Assembly (NCBI RefSeq): GCF_030693485.1
Contig: NZ_JAUYAN010000057.1
Coordinates: 1-53,767, forward strand
DNA: 53,767 bases
DNA from: Bradyrhizobium sp.
Lineage (GTDB): Bacteria > Pseudomonadota > Alphaproteobacteria > Rhizobiales > Xanthobacteraceae
Direction: 5' to 3'
Part shown: in pieces, positions 33,898 to 42,222 of the stretch
How the letters are laid out: each line of letters starts with the position of its first letter
Position numbering within the stretch: the first letter of the stretch is position 1
Translations under genes and position numbers: made by a program
The notes under the pieces: model-generated
What the model saw: the letters and a program-made list of their open reading frames with translations, nothing else
Told to the model about the DNA's origin: nothing
Database searches by the model: none

Positions 33898-33916
33898 CTC
33901 AATCGACAGCATTGAG
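33898..33916. promoter_or_regulatory. CTCAAT-N7-ATTGAG dyad in module copy 1
   Basis: A 6-bp inverted repeat within the 105 identical bases between the two divergent genes. It is a candidate operator. The same dyad is at 39259-39277 in copy 2. Confidence 0.45.
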
Positions 33917-34001
33917 CAATCCAATTGGCGTTCGTTCGGCCAAGCCCCTATCAAGGGTGCGATCCAAAGTGGCAGGCGAAAATGAAGGGAGGCCGATTAC
34001 G

Positions 34002-34298
34002 ATGACACCGCATTTGAATACAAGTAGCGGCGCGGAACGGATTGATGAAGACACGCGTGAAGGCGAGATCGCTCGCAGAAACGTGCTTTTCGGGCTGTGG
34101 GCCGGGAGGCATGCAGGACTGGAGGGCGACGCCCTTGAGGCTTACGCTCTCTCGGTTCACTTGGCTGATCACCGGATTCCAGGCCATGATGACGTGATCG
34201 CGAAAGTTGCCGCCGACCTGGCTTGCCGCGGGAAGCCGATGAGCGACCGGAGATTGCGCATTTGTTTTCGCGAGATGGCGCTGCGAGCCAGTCTGTAG
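34002..34298 (+). CDS. DUF1476/ATPase zeta-subunit-like protein
   Basis: A 98-residue protein whose second half (RRNVLFGLWAGRHAGL, GDALEAYALSVHLADHRIPG, DVIAKVAADL) matches the DUF1476 family, known in alphaproteobacteria as the zeta inhibitor of the F1Fo ATPase. The first ~30 residues differ from typical zeta, so this may be a paralogue with its own role. GGGAGG lies before ATG 34002. It stands alone on the plus strand and is divergent from the 60-residue gene. Confidence 0.75.
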   Translation: MTPHLNTSSGAERIDEDTREGEIARRNVLFGLWAGRHAGLEGDALEAYALSVHLADHRIPGHDDVIAKVAADLACRGKPMSDRRLRICFREMALRASL

Positions 34299-34487
34299 CT
34301 TCTCTCAGTCGCCATCGCAAATTGGCGATTTGGATAGTGCGTGGAGGCGATAATGCGTAGCGACGACAAAAACTTGAGGACCGACGCCTGAAGCTTTGAG
34401 ATCGGGCGGCGGAGGACCTCTCATAAAACGCACCCCACCGCGCCGAAGAAGCAGCTTCAAAAGCTTGTTTGAATAGAAAGGGCTGCG

Positions 34488-34501
34488 TTGAGGCAGATCA
34501 A
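34488..34501. promoter_or_regulatory. FNR/FixK-type box upstream of a USP gene
   Basis: TTGAGGCAGATCAA fits the TTGA-N6-TCAA core of FNR/FixK sites. It ends 68 bp before the USP start at 34570, a usual distance for an activator site. It suggests induction of this USP at low oxygen; binding is not shown. Confidence 0.55.
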
Positions 34502-34569
34502 CCTCAATGTGGCCCGGGAAGTCGATACTGCGATTTGTTCGCGACTACATATGCAGATTAGGGAACCCG

Positions 34570-35418
34570 ATGGCTGTCAAGGATGTTCTTCTCGCACTCA
34601 CGACCTATCCGGACCCCACACCGGTGTCCGCGGTAGAGGAAGCGATCGCGTTCGCATCTGCTGTTGGAGCCCAAATCTCGGCCATCGCTTGTGCGGTCGA
34701 AATTCGAGCTCCTGGAAGTTTCTTGGCCGATATGGTGATGGATATTCAAGCAATGGCTGCTGCTGAGTCCAGAAAGAGCGCGACGAATGCGGAGAGCCTT
34801 CTAACCGCCTTCCGAGATGCCGCGGAGAAGCAGGGGGTCTTCCAAGATCGAATACTGGATCGGTGCTTGAAGCCGGAGGTCCCCGAACTGCTTGTCGAGT
34901 ATGCCCGTCTCCGAGATCTAACTATCGTACCTCTTCGGGAGGGCGACAATGATGAGCAAGGATGCGCCGAGGCGATAATTTTCGGTTCCGGACGCCCCAC
35001 ACTTATTATCCCACAACCGCGAAAACGCGCTGATGCATTTGCCCTTGATACGGTACTTATCGCCTGGGATTACAGCCGGCCTGCGTCCCGGGCCGTGGCA
35101 GATGCCCTTCCGATTCTGCAAAAAGCGAAGCGCGTAATTGTAATCACAATTACAAACGAGAAAGCAATTGATACGCCGTTGTCCGGCGCTGAGCTGGCGA
35201 AGTATCTGGCGCGTCATGGCGTTCAGGTCGTTCTTGACACCGTCGACGCTGAGGGTCGTGCTATTGGAGATGTCCTCAGGTCTTGTGTTGCCTCGCGGAA
35301 CGCCGATCTTCTGGTTATGGGAGCCTATGGTCACTCGCGTGTGCGAGACTTCATTATGGGAGGGGCAACCAAGAGCATGATTGCTCAACCGCCGCTCCCG
35401 ATAATGCTCTCACATTGA
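34570..35418 (+). CDS. Universal stress protein, two-domain (I)
   Basis: A 282-residue cytoplasmic protein made of two Usp domains. The N-half starts VKDVLLALTTYPD; the C-half ends with a nucleotide-loop motif [20 protein letters not shown] and PIMLSH. Known family members bind ATP or related ligands and support survival in starvation or low oxygen. ATG 34570 follows AGGGAA; an in-frame start at 34507 is not favoured. A FixK-type box lies 68 bp upstream. Two further relatives are in the window at 44116 and 51253. Confidence 0.88.
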   Translation: MAVKDVLLALTTYPDPTPVSAVEEAIAFASAVGAQISAIACAVEIRAPGSFLADMVMDIQAMAAAESRKSATNAESLLTAFRDAAEKQGVFQDRILDRCLKPEVPELLVEYARLRDLTIVPLREGDNDEQGCAEAIIFGSGRPTLIIPQPRKRADAFALDTVLIAWDYSRPASRAVADALPILQKAKRVIVITITNEKAIDTPLSGAELAKYLARHGVQVVLDTVDAEGRAIGDVLRSCVASRNADLLVMGAYGHSRVRDFIMGGATKSMIAQPPLPIMLSH

Positions 35419-36066
35419 TTGGACACGCAGAGGACGTCCGTCGCCTGTCGCGATCAGGATGTCCACTGAGTCGCCGGATGACTTGCCGACCCCGCGCGAG
35501 GACCTTGCGATGACGATGGACGACGATCCGGCGCACGTGCAGGTCGCCCTGCGGCGCTCGCTTACGGTTAGGCCGCTCTCGTCTACGGGCTCGACCTTGC
35601 GGCACAGTTGACCGGGGTCGCCTTGACGCTTTCAATCGCGATTGCCGCCGCGGCCGGCGACGGCGGCCACCGCGGCGAAGGTGCGCAGGTGTCGAGATCG
35701 AACGGTGGGGGCGGTGCTGGCATGAGACGATCTAAGCCTTTTCAGCAGGTTTGCCTGAGCTCACATGCATGGGTCCGCCCCTGATGTCGAATCGGCAGAT
35801 CCGTTGAAGTGGAAACTCGATCAGGAATGCCGCGATGGCGAGGATTAGGATGGCCCCGCATCCATGAGCAGTGTGGCAGTAGAAATCCCACTCAACTGAT
35901 GGCGGCGGCGAGACCGAGGCGGGCATCCGCGCCATGGGGGACACCTGCGAGCCAGCGGGCTTCAGGATAAGGATAATTCGGAGCTTGAACGTTCATGATG
36001 ATAACCCTTCGGTGCTCCGTCGCGGAGAGCGTCGAAGAGTTGGGCTAGTGCCGCTAGGTGGGACCG
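35419..36066. other. Spacer of ~650 bp, mostly without a supported gene
   Basis: Several frames are open but lack start signals or known relatives. Parts look GC-rich and degenerate. A 70-codon frame with one hydrophobic segment at 35732-35944 is the only candidate gene and is listed separately at low confidence. Confidence 0.45.
35732..35944 (-). CDS. Possible small membrane protein
   Basis: A 70-codon frame with a hydrophobic stretch (GAILILAIAAFLIEF) in the middle and a short basic tail. No ribosome binding site of note is seen before 35944 or the inner ATG 35932. It could be a small one-segment membrane protein, or a chance frame. No relatives are recognised. Confidence 0.25.
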   Translation of the reverse strand: MSPMARMPASVSPPPSVEWDFYCHTAHGCGAILILAIAAFLIEFPLQRICRFDIRGGPMHVSSGKPAEKA

Positions 36067-37083
36067 CTATTGCGGCTTACCTTTGGACCTTTCGGTTGTC
36101 GATTGCGCGGGGCTGCCAGGCACCCAGCCGGTTGGTAACGCCGCGGGCTCGGCCGGCATTGCGCCACGGGTACGCAGCAGCGAAAGGGCGATCGAGCCGC
36201 CGATCAGGACCGCAGTAATGAGAAGCGCCAGCTCCGTCGGGATGAATTTTTCGCCATAGAAATAGTTGGCGATCATCTTACCGCCGACCACGACGAGGAT
36301 CAGTGACAACGCGTACTTAAGGTAGATGAAACGCGGCACGATCCTAGCAAGCGCGAAGTAAAGCGCACGGAGGCCGAGGATGGCGAATACGTTCGCAGTA
36401 TAGATGATGAACGGATCCCGTGATACGGCGATGATCGCCGGGATCGAGTCGACCGCAAACACGAGGTCGGTGAACTCGACCATCATGAGGACAAGGAAGA
36501 GCGGCGTCGCGAACAGCGCGCCGTTGCGCCGCACGAAGAAGCGCTTGCCTTCGTAGCTCTCGGTCACGCGCAAGCGCCGTCGCAGGAGCTTGAGAACTAC
36601 GTTATTATTGATATCGGGCTTAGCATCGGCGACCAGCAGCATCTTCACGCCGGTGACAATCAGGAAGGCGCCGAACACGGTGGCCATCCACGCGAACTTG
36701 TCAATCAACTGCACCCCAGCGAAGATCAGGATGCCGCGCATGACCAACGCGCCGAGAATCCCCCAGAACAAAACCCGGTGCTGATACTGTGCCGGAACGG
36801 CGAAGTAGGTGAAGATGAGGACGATGACGAAGATGTTATCGACGCTAAGCGATTTCTCGATGAGATAGCCGGTCAGGAACTCGACACCGGCCTGCTCTCC
36901 GCGGATCCAGAAGAGGCCGCCGGCGAAGAGTAGCGCCAAAACGATATAGAAGAGGCTTAGCCATAAGGCTTCGCCGACCTTAATCTCGCGTTCCTTCCGG
37001 TGAAGGACACCGAGATCAAGAGCAAGCAAAGCCAGGACGAACAGGTTGAAGCCGAGCCACGCCCAAACGGTCTCTCCCATCAT
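36067..37083 (-). CDS. TerC/Alx-family membrane protein
   Basis: A 338-residue protein with nine or so hydrophobic segments. Family marks are SLSVDNIFVIVLIFTYF in TM3 and MVEFTDLVFAVDSIPAI in the second half, with the paired Asp residues thought to carry metal. Members include Alx, which exports Mn2+ in E. coli, and TerC of tellurite loci; no other ter genes are here, so Mn2+ or redox roles are more likely. GGAGG five bases before ATG 37083 decides the start. A long palindrome lies about 190 bp upstream. Confidence 0.88.
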   Translation of the reverse strand: MMGETVWAWLGFNLFVLALLALDLGVLHRKEREIKVGEALWLSLFYIVLALLFAGGLFWIRGEQAGVEFLTGYLIEKSLSVDNIFVIVLIFTYFAVPAQYQHRVLFWGILGALVMRGILIFAGVQLIDKFAWMATVFGAFLIVTGVKMLLVADAKPDINNNVVLKLLRRRLRVTESYEGKRFFVRRNGALFATPLFLVLMMVEFTDLVFAVDSIPAIIAVSRDPFIIYTANVFAILGLRALYFALARIVPRFIYLKYALSLILVVVGGKMIANYFYGEKFIPTELALLITAVLIGGSIALSLLRTRGAMPAEPAALPTGWVPGSPAQSTTERSKGKPQ

Positions 37084-37275
37084 CGAGTCCTCCAAGTGTA
37101 CTCGCCGCAATTCCGACGCCGACTCAAAATTCTCAGCTTTGCCACTCTGTCCCATCAGCGACCGCCTCACGCCACCTGGACTCGGCCAAGCGAATCGACC
37201 CAGACATAACGGGTGACGCCACTATCCCCATAATGCGCGCGGCACCAAGCGAACCTGATCCTCGTCCTCTCCTCA

Positions 37276-37341
37276 GGCTTGTCGGACGCCTGCCGCACGT
37301 GCCTGTAGCCTTATCCATCAGCGGCAGGTGTCCGACAAGCC
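37276..37341. repeat. Long inverted repeat, 21-bp arms
   Basis: The arms GGCTTGTCGGAC-GC-CTGCCGC (37276-37296) and its partner GCGGCAG-GT-GTCCGACAAGCC (37321-37341) pair with only two mismatches around a 24-base loop. It lies between the PPK2 stop and the TerC start, and can fold on either strand. It has no T-run. It may be an mRNA element, an exchange site or a mobile-repeat unit; function is unknown. Confidence 0.6.
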
Positions 37342-37453
37342 GTAAACAAGACTAACCGGATGACACTTCACCGAGACAATCGGGACACATTTTGCCGGAC
37401 GGGCAAGGGCATCTGGCAAACCCTGCTACCTGCGCGGTCATTACGCGCATCGC

Positions 37454-38707
37454 CTACATTTGCCTCGCATATCGCCCAGCTACGAGGTTATGCTCGCCGC
37501 GTTCGTGAATAATATTGGCGCGGCCGACCAGGAGGTCGTCCACCGGACCAATGCGTTCGGGCTCCTTATCTTTGTAGGGCATGGCATGTAACACGTAGCG
37601 CATAGCGTTGAGCCTAGCGCGCTTCTTGTCATCGGACTTTATCACTGTCCAAGGCGAATCAGCGGTGTCAGTGTGAAAGAACATAGCCTCCTTCGCGCGG
37701 GTGTAGTCGTCCCATTTGTCGAGCGAGGCGAGATCGACCGGCGAGAGCTTCCACTGCTTGAGCGGGTGAACCTCCCGCTCCTTGAAACGTCGGCGCTGCT
37801 CTTCGCGGCTCACCGAAAACCAGAACTTCATGAGGTGGATCCCGCTGCGAACGAGGTTGCGTTCGAACTCCGGCACCTGACGCAGAAACTCTTCATATTC
37901 CGCTTGCGAGCAGAAGCCCATCACATGCTCGACGCCGGCGCGGTTATACCAGCTACGATCAAACAGCACTATCTCGCCGGCGGTCGGGAGATGTTGGACG
38001 TAGCGCTGGAAATACCATTGTCCGCGTTCGACCTCGCTCGGCTTCTCGAGCGCTACCACCCGCGCGCCGCGCGGATTGAGATGCTCCATGACCCTCTTGA
38101 TCGCGCCGCCCTTGCCGGCCGCGTCCCGGCCCTCGAACAGAAGAATGAGTCTCTGCTGCGTTGCCTTCATCCATGCCTGCAGCTTTAGTAGCTCCGTTTG
38201 CAAGACGAATTTCTGATCCTCATAGTCACGCCGCAGCATCTTGAACTTGTAGGGATAGCCGCGCCGCCAGTCGTCGGCGAGTTCGTCGCTAGTGCGGCGC
38301 TGACTGTGTTCGCGCAGGGGAACCGTCGGTTTGATCCCATCGGGCGCGGAAGGACTCGCGGTGCCAGCCTCCGCATTCTTGGGCTCCTCGAATACGGATC
38401 GCAGGCGTGCCGCATCATCCGGCGCTGCGCCGGCCAGTATCGCCTTTATTGGCTCGCTGTCCGGTGCGAGTTCTGGTGGACCGTGCCGGATCGCCTCGAT
38501 GGCTGCGACCGCTGCCTGCTGCTTGCCTTTCGTCGCCTGCTCGACAACGAACTTATGTATGTCATCGGTCGTGAGCGTGGGCGCTATGTCGCCCTGCTTT
38601 ACCAGAGCATTCGGGGGCTTCGCGGCTTTAGCGACCTTGCCGCGCGCCGGCGACTTGTTCTGGCGGCCGGTAACACTGCTGCCTGTAGCTCTGACTTGAT
38701 CGTGCAC
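37454..38707 (-). CDS. ppk2: Polyphosphate kinase 2 with long N-terminal extension
   Basis: A PPK2-family enzyme that moves phosphate between polyphosphate and nucleoside di/triphosphates. The catalytic domain begins near residue 150 (YPYKFKMLRRDYED) with Walker A GRDAAGKGG, Walker B region FDRSWYNRAGVEHV and a lid (FKEREVHPLKQWKLS). The first ~150 residues are Lys/Ala/Pro-rich with a helical piece (TTDDIHKFVVEQATKG) and are not part of the usual ~270-residue core. GTG 38707 follows GGGAG by six bases and is preferred over ATG 38764. It neighbours TerC and a phasin gene, consistent with an energy-storage and stress role. Confidence 0.88.
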   Translation of the reverse strand: MHDQVRATGSSVTGRQNKSPARGKVAKAAKPPNALVKQGDIAPTLTTDDIHKFVVEQATKGKQQAAVAAIEAIRHGPPELAPDSEPIKAILAGAAPDDAARLRSVFEEPKNAEAGTASPSAPDGIKPTVPLREHSQRRTSDELADDWRRGYPYKFKMLRRDYEDQKFVLQTELLKLQAWMKATQQRLILLFEGRDAAGKGGAIKRVMEHLNPRGARVVALEKPSEVERGQWYFQRYVQHLPTAGEIVLFDRSWYNRAGVEHVMGFCSQAEYEEFLRQVPEFERNLVRSGIHLMKFWFSVSREEQRRRFKEREVHPLKQWKLSPVDLASLDKWDDYTRAKEAMFFHTDTADSPWTVIKSDDKKRARLNAMRYVLHAMPYKDKEPERIGPVDDLLVGRANIIHERGEHNLVAGRYARQM

Positions 38708-38888
38708 TCTTTGCTCCCAAACCCAGATGCCCGCTGCGCAATGACGTAGGGACAAATCAGCCATCCGACATCGCAGTGTGAGATTGGCCGCCAGAGGGGC
38801 CCGAATCCGGCATGAAGTTTATCTGTGTGCTGGCCCGGCGGTCCCACATGATGAGGTGCCAAGGTAGTGATTTTCGACAACTGCCAGG

Positions 38889-39073
38889 TCAATCACGGTA
38901 ACGATCAATCGGCTCCTGTGCTTCGCTCGACGCAGGCTGTTTGGAACGGCGACGCACTTTCACAATGGCAATCGACTTTTGCTTGCCTCGCCGCGCGCCG
39001 GTATTTCATATTGACGAAGGTCTTCCTTCATGAAATTCGACTGAACTTCCATAGGCTGCGCGCCAGTCTTCAT
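38889..39073 (-). pseudogene. Frameshifted copy of the 60-aa gene
   Basis: The frame opens MKTGAQPMEVQSNFMKEDLR but shifts after EIPARG and stops early. Reading in another frame restores KVRRRSK and the same PIDRYRD ending seen in copy 1. The base change lies in the GCGCGGCGAGGC stretch. The gene was functional before it broke. Confidence 0.65.
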
Positions 39074-39258
39074 CGTTGCTTCTCCTTCAACGTGAAAGCG
39101 TTATCCTCTTGGCGGCTCGATTTGGGAAACGAGTTTTCCCGCTGTTTGCCATTGGAAAAGCCGATGCATGATCTTCACGGTCTGGCACCGGTCCAGCCGA
39201 GAGGTTCCGATCTGCCTGATCAAGGCCTCGGCTAATCCGTCGAGCAGCCCTTCAAACC

Positions 39259-39277
39259 CTCAATCGACAGCATTGAG
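39259..39277. promoter_or_regulatory. CTCAAT-N7-ATTGAG dyad in module copy 2
   Basis: Identical to the dyad at 33898-33916. It lies about 210 bp upstream of the phasin start and within the 105-bp identical block, so it may regulate the phasin gene. Confidence 0.45.
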
Positions 39278-39366
39278 CAATCCAATTGGCGTTCGTTCGG
39301 CCAAGCCCCTATCAAGGGTGCGATCCAAAGTGGCAGGCGACGATGGAAGAAGGTCAGTTAGTTACG

Positions 39367-39474
39367 ATGACACTGCATTTGAACACGAGCAGCGGCGCGG
39401 AACGCATTGATGAGGACACGCGTGAAGGCGAGATCATTGACCGACTTGGGTTGGAGTCCTGGCAAATAACCTGA
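39367..39474 (+). pseudogene. Truncated zeta-like gene
   Basis: The frame opens like the intact zeta-like protein (HLNTSSGAERIDEDTREGEI) but then turns into IDRLGLESWQIT and stops, so the whole DUF1476 core is missing. It ends just before the phasin gene. Only the leader part of the gene was carried by the duplication. Confidence 0.65.
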
Positions 39475-39488
39475 TGGAGAAATGCAAC

Positions 39489-39911
39489 ATGAAAGCCGTG
39501 AATGTGACCGAGCAGTTGAACGCCATGCCACGCATGTTTCTGACTTCGGAAATGTCGGACTCGCTGCGGAAGAACGCATGCTCTTACTGGAAGAATCAGG
39601 ACAAGCTGGTTGATAACATGCAGACGTTCGCAAATGGTTGGTTCGAGCGACGCCATGCTGGAACTCATGCCGCGCTGGAAGCCGCACAACGGATGTTCAA
39701 AGCCGAAACTTCGGTCGATCTGGTCCGCGAGTATCAGGACTGGGCCAGGGGTGCTTTCCAGCGGCTGATGGCCGATGGATTGGCCTGCCAACAACAATCC
39801 ATCGCGGTCGCTCGCGCTATTGCGCCGCCATTGGCACTACTGGGCAGCGAGAAGCAGACGGACGCTTCGCCGTCCGAAGCGAGGGGGGCCGCCCCCGTCA
39901 AGGCAGCGTGA
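39489..39911 (+). CDS. Phasin-family protein
   Basis: A 140-residue helical protein (MKAVNVTEQL, then helices with SLRKNACSYWKNQDKLVD and FANGWFERRHAGTHAALEAAQ) that fits the phasin family, which coats polyhydroxyalkanoate granules. The tail is Ala/Ser-rich. GGAG lies nine bases before ATG 39489. It is 15 bp after the truncated zeta-like frame and may be driven from the duplicated promoter. Granule binding is family knowledge, not shown. Confidence 0.8.
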   Translation: MKAVNVTEQLNAMPRMFLTSEMSDSLRKNACSYWKNQDKLVDNMQTFANGWFERRHAGTHAALEAAQRMFKAETSVDLVREYQDWARGAFQRLMADGLACQQQSIAVARAIAPPLALLGSEKQTDASPSEARGAAPVKAA

Positions 39912-40247
39912 CTCCAAATCCGGGGCCGTGGCCGGCAACGCACATGTGGCGGGCCGGGCATTGCATCTTGGAACGATCGGTCAAACGATCGACAGCGATC
40001 GCAGAAATATCACTGTGATCAGCGCTGGCGCGATATAGCGTATGGAAATGGGCCACAATCGCGCCAGCCACCTTCGCCGAAATCCGACGGCCTGTGGCAT
40101 CTTGCCCATTCGATACGTGCCGTCGGTCATGATCGCGATTGTCCTTTCTGCGATCGCTTTCGATATTATTATCCGGCGCCATCATGGCATCCAATCTAAC
40201 CCGATATGCTTCTACAACCGCTGGCTCCAAACACACCATAATTTCGG
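39912..40247. other. Spacer between phasin and ftsH, no gene
   Basis: A 113-codon minus-strand frame here has no ribosome binding site and polar, low-complexity content, so I do not accept it. Three GATCG repeats lie near 39975-40001 at 10-12 bp spacing. No terminator with a T-run is seen. Confidence 0.5.
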
Positions 40248-42116
40248 TTATGATGAAACCGCAAGCAGGCCGGTTGCAGCAGTCGCTGCTGCTGGTGGGG
40301 CCTCGTCGCCAATAATCTGCTGTTTCATCATCTCTATCTCAGGCTGATTGAGCGTCTCGCTCTTGAGCAGTTGCTCCGCTGTGCGATCGAGCAAGGCACG
40401 GTTGCGCTCTAGAATGCTGACCGCACGAGCGAATCCGGCATCGACCAGCGCGCGAACTGCGCCATCCACCGCGCGGGCGGTGTCCTCGCTGTAGGCGCGA
40501 GGTTCCGGCATCGACGGAATGCCCTGCAGAAATGGAGAGCGGTCGCGGTCATAGGCGACGTTGCCGAGCGCCTCGCTCATTCCGTAACGCAGCACCATCG
40601 CGCTGGCAATATCGGTAACGCGAGCGAGGTCGTCTGCGGCTCCCGTCGATATCTCGCCGAACACCACATGCTCCGCCGCGCGGCCGCCCAGCAGCACGGC
40701 CATCTTGTGCTCCAACTCTGCGCGACTCATCAGATAGCGGTCCTCAGTCGGTCGCTGGATCGTATAGCCGAGCGCGCCGACACCACGCGGAATGATGGAC
40801 ACTTTATGCACGGCGTCGCTACCGGGTAACGCCAGCGCCACCAGGGCGTGGCCGAGTTCGTGGATCGCCACCACTTTGCGTTCATGCGGATTGATCAAGC
40901 GGTTGCGCTTCTCCAGCCCAGCGATGATGCGCTCAACGGCATTGTTGAAGTCGTCCATGGTCACCGAATCACCATTGCGCCGCGTGGCAAGCAATGTCGC
41001 CTCGTTGACCAGATTGGCGAGATCGGCGCCGGTAAAGCCCGGCGTCAGTGCCGCGATCTCTTCCGGCTTCACGTCGACGCCAAGCTTCGCTTTCTTCAAG
41101 TGGACAGCAAGGATATCCTTGCGACCCTTCTTGTCCGGCTTGTCAACGAGAACCTGACGGTCGAACCGCCCGGCGCGCAGCAACGCGGGGTCGAGAATCT
41201 CAGGACGGTTGGTAGCGGCCAGCAATACCACGCCGCCCTTTGGGTCGAAACCGTCGAGCTCGGCCAGCAGCTGGTTAAGCGTCTGCTCCTTCTCGTCATG
41301 CCCGCCCAGGCTGTAGGCGCCACGGGCGCGGCCGAGCGAATCGAGCTCGTCGATGAAGACGATGGCAGGCGCGATCTTGCGCGCCTGCTCGAACAGATCA
41401 CGCACCCGGGCAGCGCCGACGCCAACAAACATCTCCACGAACTCCGAGCCTGAGATCGAGAAGAACGGAACGCCGGCCTCGCCAGCCACTGCGCGCGCCA
41501 GCAGCGTCTTGCCCGTACCGGGCGGGCCGACGAGCAGTATCCCCTTCGGGGCACGGCCACCGAGCCGGCCGTAACCCTCCGGGTCCTTCAGGAAATTGAC
41601 GATCTCTACCAGCTCTTCCTTTGCCTCGTCGACGCCGGCCACGTCGGCAAAGGTAACCTTGGTTTCTTTCTCGACGAATACCTTGGCGCGACTCTTGCCG
41701 ATTGACATCAACCCGCCACCAAGGCCCCCCTGGCCCATGCGGCGAATTACGAACACCCAAATCGCTCCGAAGATAGCCATTGGCAGGATCCAGGATAGCA
41801 GGTCGCGGATCCAGGTGCTCTCAATCACTCCTGTGTAGACTACATTGTGCTTATCCAGCTTCTCAGCCAGATCAGACTCGACCCGCGTGGTCACGAAATC
41901 CTTCAACCCATCGGGCTCCGCCTCTCTCAGAGAGCCACGGATACGATTCTGGGTAATCGCGATCTCGTTCACCTTGCCCTGATCCAGTAAAGCCTGAAAC
42001 CGGCTGTAGGGGATCGGCGCAATCTTGGTACTTTGAACGTACAGATTCTGCAAAAACAAAATTCCGACCACTGCGGCAAACATGTACCAGAAATGGATCT
42101 GGGTCTTCTTGTCCAT
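40248..42116 (-). CDS. ftsH: FtsH, membrane ATP-dependent zinc protease
   Basis: A 622-residue inner-membrane protease that extracts and degrades membrane and regulatory proteins. TM1 is at about 10-27 and TM2 at about 108-125, with a periplasmic loop between. The AAA+ part has GPPGTGKT (197-204), VFIDELDS (253-260) and RAGRFDRQV arginine fingers. The zinc motif is HELGH (419-423). GGGAG before ATG 42116 sets the start. It is a second, non-housekeeping-like copy by context: it follows an NSS transporter gene on the same strand, 106 bp away. It differs from the soluble relative at 6626 by having both membrane segments. Confidence 0.93.
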   Translation of the reverse strand: MDKKTQIHFWYMFAAVVGILFLQNLYVQSTKIAPIPYSRFQALLDQGKVNEIAITQNRIRGSLREAEPDGLKDFVTTRVESDLAEKLDKHNVVYTGVIESTWIRDLLSWILPMAIFGAIWVFVIRRMGQGGLGGGLMSIGKSRAKVFVEKETKVTFADVAGVDEAKEELVEIVNFLKDPEGYGRLGGRAPKGILLVGPPGTGKTLLARAVAGEAGVPFFSISGSEFVEMFVGVGAARVRDLFEQARKIAPAIVFIDELDSLGRARGAYSLGGHDEKEQTLNQLLAELDGFDPKGGVVLLAATNRPEILDPALLRAGRFDRQVLVDKPDKKGRKDILAVHLKKAKLGVDVKPEEIAALTPGFTGADLANLVNEATLLATRRNGDSVTMDDFNNAVERIIAGLEKRNRLINPHERKVVAIHELGHALVALALPGSDAVHKVSIIPRGVGALGYTIQRPTEDRYLMSRAELEHKMAVLLGGRAAEHVVFGEISTGAADDLARVTDIASAMVLRYGMSEALGNVAYDRDRSPFLQGIPSMPEPRAYSEDTARAVDGAVRALVDAGFARAVSILERNRALLDRTAEQLLKSETLNQPEIEMMKQQIIGDEAPPAAATAATGLLAVSS

Positions 42117-42222
42117 CGGACACTCCCTTCGCTTTCCTATTCTTAAGCATTGTTCACCGTAATCCATTCAGAATAACACACACGTCGAGGGCAGACTTGA
42201 GCGTCATCGGTCGATCGTGCCT

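Larger units (their letters stand above)
33526..34070. repeat. Duplicated module, copy 1
   Basis: About 545 bp with a second copy at 38888-39435 in the same orientation, 5.36 kb away. The module holds the small minus-strand gene (33527-33709), a divergent promoter region and the beginning of the zeta-like gene at 34002. Most of it has scattered differences, but 33875-33979 is identical to 39236-39340 over 105 bp. In this copy both genes are open. Confidence 0.85.
38888..39435. repeat. Duplicated module, copy 2
   Basis: Second copy of the module at 33526-34070. The small gene is frameshifted and the zeta-like gene is cut short, but 39236-39340 is identical to 33875-33979 over 105 bp. The plus-strand promoter of this copy now faces the phasin gene at 39489. 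Confidence 0.85.

Noticed and set aside
37100..37320. yybP-ykoY manganese riboswitch before the TerC gene
   Set aside because: Looked for because TerC/Alx genes often have one, but the conserved core was not seen; only the long palindrome is present.
39898..40239. 113-codon minus-strand frame
   Set aside because: No ribosome binding site, polar low-complexity content and no known relative.
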